From Saprospiraceae bacterium (GTDB lineage Bacteria > Bacteroidota > Bacteroidia > Chitinophagales > Saprospiraceae): 13,930 bases of DNA. Each line of letters starts with the position of its first letter. Position 1 is the stretch's first letter. Location of the stretch: positions 1 to 13,930 of the forward strand of contig CANETR010000009.1 in NCBI GenBank assembly GCA_947441325.1. Direction: 5' to 3'. The notes below the pieces were generated by a model that ran no database searches, was not told the origin of the DNA, and saw only the letters and a list, made by a program, of their open reading frames with translations. Position numbers and translations under genes: made by a program. Below are positions 8,027 through 13,930 of this stretch, in pieces.

Positions 8027-9484
8027 ATGAATAATAAAAAATGGCTAATCCTTTCTACTTTAATTCTTCTTTTGGGACTTAGCTTTATCCCAAATCCACT
8101 CGGCCTGGTTTTACTTTGGGCCTGGAGAATAGTCATTTTGTTACTGGTAGTTATATTTTTTCTTAAAGAAGTTTATTTGCCAAAAAGATTTTTTTTGTCA
8201 ATGGCTGCTTTGGCAATTATCTCCGCCTGCGGGTTTTTTATTCCATTGCTTTTTTACACGGCGCAGGCAGCTCTGCTCCTATTTTTTTCCATTTCAGTAT
8301 TGGATATTATTTTATTGTTCAATAAAAAAGAAGCAATTCAATGTGAGAGAATTTTACCAAAACTCTTCTCATTGGGAGATAATAATCAAATAAGGCTGAT
8401 GCTGAAAAACAATCAGGGACTCAGTCTGAACATTAACATCGTCGATGAATTGCCTGAGCAATTTCAAAAAAGAGATTTCCAAATAAATAGATTTTTAAAA
8501 GGTTTTAGCCAAGAAAACATTGTCTATGAATTGCGTTCGACAACAAGAGGCGCTTACTTTTTTAGAAAAATCAACCTGTTTTTAAAATCTCCAATTGGGC
8601 TTATAGAGAGAAGAATCATCCTGAATGCAGAAGCGACAATCCCCGTCTATCCCTCTGTTATTCAAATGAAAAAATATGAATTACTTGCCCTTGCCAGAAT
8701 ATCAGTATTTCCTGGTGTTAAAAAAATGAGAAAACTTGGGCAGAGCTATGAGTTTGAACAGATAAGGGAATATGTAAAAGGAGATGATTTCCGTTCTATA
8801 AACTGGAAGGCAACAAGCCGAAAAAATGCCCTGATGGTAAATCAGTACGAGGACGAACGTTCGCAACAGGTTTTTACGGTAATTGACAAAAGCAGGTCGA
8901 TGAAAATGCCTTTCGAAGGACTGAGCCTCATGGATTATGCCATCAATACTTCCTTAGTAATTTCAAATGTTGCTTTACAAAAACACGATAAAGTAGGATT
9001 ACTTACTTTCTCGGATAAAATTGGCGCTACAGTGAAGCCACAGAGCGGCCCAAAGCAACTCAGAATTATTATTGAAACGCTTTACAAAGAAAAAGAAAGA
9101 AATCTGGAAGCCAATTTTGAGCTGCTTTACCAAGCATCCCGACAGTTTATTCGCCGCCGTTGCCTCATGTTTCTTTATACCAATTTCGAAAGTTATTCTG
9201 CTATGATGCGCGTAATGCCCATTTTGCGCATGATCAATCACCTGCACCTGCTTGTTGTTATATTCTTTGAAAACACAGAAATAAAGGACTTTGCAGAAAA
9301 AGATGCCGACAACACAGAAGATATCTACAACAAAACCATCGCCATGAAATTTGTAGAAGAAAAGGAACGCATTGTTCAAGAACTCCGGCAATACGGCATT
9401 CAGGTCATACTCACCCGCCCCGAAGACCTGTCTATCAATACGGTTAATAAATACCTCGAACTGAAGGCTAAACGAATGATCTGA
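8027..9484 (+). CDS. DUF58/vWA-like membrane-anchored protein
   Basis: A 485-residue protein from the ATG at 8027. An in-frame ATG at 7955 would add 24 Lys-rich residues and overlap the previous gene by 17 bases; I prefer 8027, which begins just before the first helix. The N-terminus has about three hydrophobic helices within the first 100 residues. The DUF58 signature REYVKGDDFRSINWKATSR spans about 247-265, followed by a vWA-like fold with an intact MIDAS-type DKSRS at 287-291 and a GLLTFSD strand. The vWA fold suggests metal-dependent protein binding on the cytoplasmic side. DUF58 proteins usually lie beside a MoxR AAA+ ATPase, which is absent here; the neighbour is instead a membrane metallopeptidase, which might act in the same envelope process (inference). 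Confidence 0.85.
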   Translation: MNNKKWLILSTLILLLGLSFIPNPLGLVLLWAWRIVILLLVVIFFLKEVYLPKRFFLSMAALAIISACGFFIPLLFYTAQAALLLFFSISVLDIILLFNKKEAIQCERILPKLFSLGDNNQIRLMLKNNQGLSLNINIVDELPEQFQKRDFQINRFLKGFSQENIVYELRSTTRGAYFFRKINLFLKSPIGLIERRIILNAEATIPVYPSVIQMKKYELLALARISVFPGVKKMRKLGQSYEFEQIREYVKGDDFRSINWKATSRKNALMVNQYEDERSQQVFTVIDKSRSMKMPFEGLSLMDYAINTSLVISNVALQKHDKVGLLTFSDKIGATVKPQSGPKQLRIIIETLYKEKERNLEANFELLYQASRQFIRRRCLMFLYTNFESYSAMMRVMPILRMINHLHLLVVIFFENTEIKDFAEKDADNTEDIYNKTIAMKFVEEKERIVQELRQYGIQVILTRPEDLSINTVNKYLELKAKRMI

Positions 9485-9497
9485 TAATCATTTTTTT
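9475..9497 (+). terminator. Weak hairpin plus T-run after the DUF58 gene
   Basis: AATGAT (9475-9480) and ATCATT (9487-9492) form a six-pair stem with a six-base loop. The stem runs into a seven-T tract (9491-9497). The stop codon lies in the loop. The stem is all but GC-free, so it would be a weak intrinsic terminator at best. Confidence 0.3.
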
Positions 9498-9690
9498 AGA
9501 TTACAGCATGCTATATGTCTTTTTAACCAAAACTGAAATCAGGTTTCACTATGACACTTATTAAGTTTTTTAAACAAGATACTACCTAAATTTGTTAGCA
9601 ATATCAGTACATATTAAAATATATTTAAACATATGTAAGTACATTTATTATAACAAATCTTTACCTTTGCTTCTACCCAATTCCAAAACT
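9485..9690 (+). promoter_or_regulatory. AT-rich spacer with promoter elements for the kinase operon
   Basis: TACCTTTG at 9662-9669, followed by C, matches TAnnTTTG and lies 21 bases before the kinase ATG at 9691. A second match, TAAATTTG, is at 9587-9594. Between them is an AT-rich dyad, TACATAT (9608-9614) and ATATGTA (9631-9637), and AGTACAT occurs twice (9606-9612 and 9638-9644). No clear -33 TTTG is present. No RNA gene was recognised in this 206-base spacer. Confidence 0.42.
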
Positions 9691-11694
9691 ATGAATCCTA
9701 CAAAAAAGGAATCGCTTAATTTTCTCAGTAATATAACCGAAGCAATTGCAACTGCCAGTGACGCTCAATCACTTGCTGATGCTTTGTTTAAGGTTGTGGA
9801 TGAGTTTATTAACGTGCCTTATTCCTCTATTTTTTTGTGGGATTTCAAGGAAAGTAGATTAAGATTGTATGCCAACAAAGGCTTTTCTGAAGAGGATAAG
9901 ATTTACAGCGAAAAATCTGCCATGGATCGCCATCCCGGCTGGGTTTTTACCAACAGGGAAGCATTGGTAATCAATGACATGCAAACTGAGAATGTTCCAA
10001 ATTATGTAAAATCCGGCAAACGCGAATTTGAGGTTAGATCGAGGCTATGGATGCCAATTTCTACCGAAGACAAATCCTTGGGTGCCTTTGGTTTTGCCAG
10101 CGAAGAGGCCAATTTTTTTACCGAAGAATATCAGAGCATATTAAGACTTTGTTGCCGTTTGGCAGGTAATATCTATTCCAACATCATTTTTGTTGATTCA
10201 GAAAAAAAATATGTCGAGGAAATTGAGCTTTCGATGAAACAGTTGCAAAGCGCCAGCAATGCTCAACAGAATTTCATTGCAAAGATGAGTCACGAAATGC
10301 GCACGCCGCTAAATGGAATCATTGGTATGGCAAAACTGATGTCTAAAAGTCCTCTCGAAGAAAAACAGCGTAATTACCTCGATATAATTTCCGATCAGTC
10401 TCATGTACTGCTCAATTTGATTAATGACATTCTTGATATTTCAAAAATACAGACAGAGGACTTCAATATTGTTGACTTCCCATTCAATCTGGATGATACC
10501 ATCAATACTGTTTTAAAATCGCAAAAATTTCAGGCCGACCAAAAAGGCCTCAGGCTTAAATACCTGAAAGACTCCGAAGTTGTTAGTTTTGTTTCGGGCG
10601 ATTCGCTGCGTTTTGCACAAATTCTTACCAATTTGGTAAGTAATGCCATAAAATTCACCTCCAGTGGTGAAGTGCGCATTAGTCTTTCGCTTCTCAATCG
10701 CGACAAGGATCAGCAGCTGCTCTCCTTTTCTGTGAAAGATAGCGGAATAGGCATTGAAGAAACTAAGTTGAAGGCTATTTTCGAAAAATTCACTCAGGCC
10801 GATGATTCAATTTCACGTACGCATGGTGGTACAGGCTTGGGACTTTACATAGTGAAAGAGCTCATCAATAAAATGGGTGGAAACATATCGGTACAAAGTA
10901 TTCCCGGTAAAGGAAGTGAGTTTGTATTTGAAATACCTTTTAGAATCAATGAAGAAAATGAAACTGTAACTAACGCAGACAAAAACTTAGTTTTCGAAAA
11001 TTCAAAACTCTTGGTGGTAGAAGATAATCCAGTCAATTTGCTTTATCTGGTAACTATACTTAGTGACTTTGGTTTTGAAATCGACAAGGCAATAGATGGA
11101 GAAGAAGCTGTTCAAAAATGTCGAGAAAATAGCTATGACCTCATTCTGATGGATGTTCAAATGCCTAAACTTGATGGCATAAGTGCTACGAAAATCATTA
11201 GGAATGAATTGAATTTAGACACGCCAATTATGGCTCAATCGGCCAATACGGTTCAAAAAGACATTGATGCCTGCTATCTTGCAGGAATGAATGCCTATAT
11301 CGCCAAACCATTTACTACCGAACAACTCATAGATAAATTGAGTCTTTTCTTGGTGCATTCTAACGAAAATAATAAAAATATCAGTGTTCAGAAATTGGCG
11401 ATGAAATACGCACAAAAACAAGAAGATGCTGACAAATTATATAGCCTGTTCATTCATACAACTACACAGGATTTGAAAACCATGCAAATGATTATTCAAT
11501 CAGGGTCATGGACGGAATTAAAAAATCTTGCACATAAGCTTAAATCTTCTTTTATGGCTTTCGAGATTATGGAGGCCATGCAGATTTGTTCAAAATTTGA
11601 AGCCTCGACGGAATTTAACCCCGAAGAAGTTAAAGTAGAATTTAAAAAGCTTTTGCAAATTGTAACACCTTATTTGAGTGATGAAAGAAATTAA
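9691..11694 (+). CDS. Hybrid histidine kinase GAF-HisKA-HATPase-REC-HPt
   Basis: A soluble 667-residue phosphorelay kinase with no signal peptide or membrane helix. The N-terminal 165 residues look like a GAF sensor domain (SSIFLWDFKESRLRLYANKG). HisKA carries MSHEMRTPLNGIIG with the phospho-accepting His201. The ATPase domain has N box NLVSNAIKF (Asn317 region), DSGIG (350-354), FEKFTQ and GGTGLGL (379-385). A REC domain (438-555) has Glu444/Asp445, phospho-acceptor Asp488 (LMDVQMP), Ser517 where Thr is commoner, and Lys539 (AKPF). A C-terminal HPt domain has LAHKLKSS with His614. All phosphotransfer residues are present, so a full His-Asp-His relay is expected, passing to an unknown regulator outside the window. 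Start: ATG 9691 is chosen over an upstream in-frame TTG at 9592, since a promoter element at 9662 lies inside that extension. It overlaps the next gene. Confidence 0.93.
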   Translation: MNPTKKESLNFLSNITEAIATASDAQSLADALFKVVDEFINVPYSSIFLWDFKESRLRLYANKGFSEEDKIYSEKSAMDRHPGWVFTNREALVINDMQTENVPNYVKSGKREFEVRSRLWMPISTEDKSLGAFGFASEEANFFTEEYQSILRLCCRLAGNIYSNIIFVDSEKKYVEEIELSMKQLQSASNAQQNFIAKMSHEMRTPLNGIIGMAKLMSKSPLEEKQRNYLDIISDQSHVLLNLINDILDISKIQTEDFNIVDFPFNLDDTINTVLKSQKFQADQKGLRLKYLKDSEVVSFVSGDSLRFAQILTNLVSNAIKFTSSGEVRISLSLLNRDKDQQLLSFSVKDSGIGIEETKLKAIFEKFTQADDSISRTHGGTGLGLYIVKELINKMGGNISVQSIPGKGSEFVFEIPFRINEENETVTNADKNLVFENSKLLVVEDNPVNLLYLVTILSDFGFEIDKAIDGEEAVQKCRENSYDLILMDVQMPKLDGISATKIIRNELNLDTPIMAQSANTVQKDIDACYLAGMNAYIAKPFTTEQLIDKLSLFLVHSNENNKNISVQKLAMKYAQKQEDADKLYSLFIHTTTQDLKTMQMIIQSGSWTELKNLAHKLKSSFMAFEIMEAMQICSKFEASTEFNPEEVKVEFKKLLQIVTPYLSDERN

Positions 11695-12373
11695 CCTGAC
11701 AGATCATAATTTTTTGGAATCTGTTATCGGGGTTTTCAGCTCAGATAACCCGGTCATGATTTTGGAGTTTACCGGAACTTATGGATTGGTTGCGCCTAAC
11801 AGTTTAAAGGGTGCTAGTGCTTTGGACCTTACCAAGAACAGACATGAAGGCAAATATTATGGCAGTATTTTGGGAAATTGTGAAACTTTTCGAAAAATTT
11901 TGCCCCATCATCTTAAACCCAACATTGAAGAAATAATTGAGATTTTCAAGGGAGCTTTTGTTCGCTTCGATGTAGAAAATAAAAGTTCAAATAGTAAGGT
12001 AATTAAAGATGGTAAACATCAGGTCCTGATTGAAAACCCCGACTTCAGAAAACAGATTGAATTAGTAGAACTGATGCTCATGAAACAACATTCCGAATCT
12101 GACTTTTTCCTGGAAAATTATCAGGGCTTACTTTGCACAAGCGCCAATATAAGCGGGGATGCAAATGGTGCTATTACCGATTTGGAACAAGCACTTGATT
12201 TCGGAAAAGCCCAGGGCGTAGCACTTTTTGTTCACAGTGGTCTGCTCATAAAAAACCTGGGTTCTTACCCTTCGTTTTACATTGGCGAAGAAGAGATAAC
12301 TATCGTAAGAAAAGGTTACAGAGATGCTGAAATTTTTGCAGAAGCCATGAAAAAAATTTACGCTACACCATAA
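11681..12373 (+). CDS. Divergent YrdC/Sua5-domain protein
   Basis: A 230-residue cytoplasmic protein. Similarity to the YrdC/Sua5/TsaC fold is seen in TGTYGL (31-36), a Lys-x-x-Arg pair (LDLTKNRHEG, 49-57), the strong signature LLCTSANISG (150-159) and a closing ITIVRKG (206-212). True TsaC enzymes make threonylcarbamoyl-AMP for tRNA t6A and have KxRP, an Arg-containing strand before TSAN, and a later STV motif. Here the equivalents are altered (KNRHEG; VLIENPDF; SYPSFYI). It may be a diverged paralogue binding a nucleotide or RNA rather than the housekeeping enzyme, but that is inference. ATG 11681 overlaps the kinase gene by 14 bases (a GTG at 11678 is adjacent), so expression is likely translationally coupled to the kinase. 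Confidence 0.7.
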   Translation: MKEINLTDHNFLESVIGVFSSDNPVMILEFTGTYGLVAPNSLKGASALDLTKNRHEGKYYGSILGNCETFRKILPHHLKPNIEEIIEIFKGAFVRFDVENKSSNSKVIKDGKHQVLIENPDFRKQIELVELMLMKQHSESDFFLENYQGLLCTSANISGDANGAITDLEQALDFGKAQGVALFVHSGLLIKNLGSYPSFYIGEEEITIVRKGYRDAEIFAEAMKKIYATP

Positions 12374-12374
12374 T

Positions 12375-13930
12375 TTAAGCTTGTAACAGCTCTTTTGCAT
12401 TTAATTTTGCCGACTCAGAAGGTGGGTCGCCACTCAGCATTTTAGCAATTTCAATAATGCGCTCCTCATGTGTTAATTGCTTAACAGCGGTAATTGTCCT
12501 GTCTTCGAGCACTGTTTTGTGTGCAAAATAATGTAAATCGGCCTTTGCTGCAATCTGCGGGGAATGTGTAATAGAAATTACCTGATGATTTGAAGCCAAC
12601 TTTTGCAGGATAATTCCCATCTGCAGTGCAACCTCGCCCGATACGCCCGAGTCAATTTCGTCGAAAATCAAGGTGGGCAGAGTAATTGCATTGGCAACCA
12701 ATGATTTAATACACAATGCCAATCTAGACATTTCACCACCCGATGCAATGCCTTTTATCTCCTCCAGGCGGCTGCCCTTATTGGCAGCAAAAAGAAAACG
12801 TACCAAGTCAGTTCCTGTAGGCAAAAGCTGTCCACAAGGCTGAATATCGACCTTCAGCTGAGCGTGTTTCATCGACAGCTGCTCCAATAATTGTGTAATC
12901 TCTTTTTCGAAAGGCAAAACGGCTTTCTTTCTTTTTTCTGACAATTCCTTTCCCAACTCAAAAAGAGCTTTTTCCTGACGGACAATTTGCTTTTCAAGTT
13001 TTAGAATTTCTCCTTCCAAATCCTCAAAGCCTTGTAATTTATCGGCCAATTCATCTTTCAGTTTTATTAATTCTGCCTCGCTGCTCACATAATGTTTCTT
13101 TTGAAGGCGAAAGAGCTGATCGAGTCTTTCATGAACTTCCTGTAGTCTGACAGCGTCATATTCGGTGTCGTCGGCAATATCAGCAAATTCAGCCGAAATT
13201 TCCTCCAGCTCGTATTTTAATCCCTCGAAACGTTCCATCAGCTTAGGCAATTTGGGATGATATTCAGCAATATCAGAAACTTCATTTATAAGCTCGGTCA
13301 TGATGTTTAAGACAGCATGCTCCTCATCCGAAAGTCCGGCCCTTGCCATCAGCAGCGCTCTTTTGATTTCTTCGGCATTGCTCAGCTGTTTTTGTTCGCT
13401 TTCCAATTCTTCCTGCTCCCCTTCTTGTAAATCAGCCTCATTCAGTTCATTGAGCTGATAGAGCATAAAATCATTTTCTTTATTGGCATTGATGACTTTA
13501 TGTTTCAGACGTTCTAATTTTTTTCGATCCGATTCCCAACTCTGATACGCTTCATGATACTTATTGCTAAGCATTTTATTTTCGGCTAATGCATCTACTA
13601 CCTTCAACTGAAAATCAGGATCTTGAATGTTTAGCGTATCGAACTGTTGATGCAGATCGACCATTTTTTCGGTTAAATCGCGTAGCGTCTCCGCTTTTAC
13701 AGGCGTGTCATTGATAAAAGCACGACTTTTACCGGCAGGTGTAATTTCGCGGCGGACCAGGGTTTCGGCAGCATAGTCAATATCTTCATCTTTGAAAAAT
13801 GCTTCCAGATCGTAGGGGCTGAGGTCGAAGAGCGCCTCCACTACACATTTATTGTTCAAATCATAGAGCACCTTAGTATCGGCGCGCTTTCCCATAATTA
13901 ATCCTAAAGCTCCCATCATGATTGATTTTC
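12375..13930 (-). CDS. recN: DNA repair protein RecN (5' end outside window)
   Basis: SMC-like ATPase involved in double-strand-break repair. About 517 residues are present; the frame is open to the right edge, where it begins with Lys-Ser-Ile, the last residues of a Walker A GKS, followed by MMGALGLIMGKRAD. About 35 N-terminal residues are therefore missing, and the ATG at 13919 is not the real start. Numbering from that ATG, a Q-loop-like region (VDLHQQFDTLN) is at 88-98, coiled-coil Glu/Lys-rich segments span about 115-190 and 255-350, the ABC signature ASGGEMSRLAL is at 392-402, Walker B LIFDEIDSG at 417-425, and the switch His at 452 (ITHSPQIAA). The downstream half has all catalytic motifs, so the gene appears intact. 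It converges on the YrdC-like gene with one base between stop codons. Confidence 0.95.
   Translation of the reverse strand, partial: KSIMMGALGLIMGKRADTKVLYDLNNKCVVEALFDLSPYDLEAFFKDEDIDYAAETLVRREITPAGKSRAFINDTPVKAETLRDLTEKMVDLHQQFDTLNIQDPDFQLKVVDALAENKMLSNKYHEAYQSWESDRKKLERLKHKVINANKENDFMLYQLNELNEADLQEGEQEELESEQKQLSNAEEIKRALLMARAGLSDEEHAVLNIMTELINEVSDIAEYHPKLPKLMERFEGLKYELEEISAEFADIADDTEYDAVRLQEVHERLDQLFRLQKKHYVSSEAELIKLKDELADKLQGFEDLEGEILKLEKQIVRQEKALFELGKELSEKRKKAVLPFEKEITQLLEQLSMKHAQLKVDIQPCGQLLPTGTDLVRFLFAANKGSRLEEIKGIASGGEMSRLALCIKSLVANAITLPTLIFDEIDSGVSGEVALQMGIILQKLASNHQVISITHSPQIAAKADLHYFAHKTVLEDRTITAVKQLTHEERIIEIAKMLSGDPPSESAKLNAKELLQA

Noticed and set aside
9592..9690. N-terminal extension of the kinase from a TTG at 9592
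   Set aside because: The extension is Ile/Tyr/Lys-rich, not domain-like, and contains a promoter -7 match at 9662-9669 followed by a good ATG at 9691.
12374..12398. Bidirectional terminator between the convergent genes (AGCT...AGCT followed by CTTTT)
   Set aside because: Only four base pairs can form and the T-run is short.
13919..13930. recN starting at the ATG at 13919
   Set aside because: The preceding in-frame codons encode the end of the Walker A GKS motif, so the gene continues past the edge.

Overview
The window looks like chromosomal DNA of a member of the Bacteroidota (Cytophaga/Flavobacterium/Saprospira-type). Four observations support this: a very long secreted protein built of SprB-type repeats, signal peptides that leave Gln at +1, TAnnTTTG promoter elements in front of genes, and AT-rich spacers with no clear Shine-Dalgarno sequences. 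The genus cannot be named from the sequence. Six genes are complete and two run off the edges.

Left third, minus strand (1-4210): the first 1403 codons of a giant cell-surface or secreted protein. It has a signal peptide, a Cys-rich N-terminal domain, two or three Ig/PKD-like modules, and then a tandem array of about 13 SprB-like repeats of 75-85 residues. The 3' end is outside the window. Upstream, still on the minus strand (4319-7252), is a compact three-gene operon, transcribed right to left: an EamA/DMT permease, a small secreted beta-barrel-like protein with a charged tail, and a 12-TM MFS permease. The genes are separated by only 2 and 4 bases.

Centre, plus strand (7339-9484): a short intergenic region with interlocked divergent promoter elements leads into a DUF3267-type membrane metallopeptidase with a probable TTG start. 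A DUF58/vWA-like membrane-anchored protein with an intact DxSxS motif follows. No MoxR ATPase, the usual partner of DUF58 proteins, is present in the window.

Right third: a cytoplasmic hybrid histidine kinase (GAF-HisKA-HATPase-REC-HPt) whose 3' end overlaps a divergent YrdC/Sua5-like gene (plus strand, 9691-12373). These converge, with one base between stop codons, on recN (minus strand), which is cut by the right edge inside its Walker A motif.

No tRNA, rRNA, CRISPR array, insertion sequence or phage gene was seen. The strongest candidates for unusual biology are the kinase/YrdC-like pair, the exporter/barrel/exporter operon, and the mixed repeat classes and upstream dyad of the giant adhesin. 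I see no convincing evidence of a wholly new multi-gene system.
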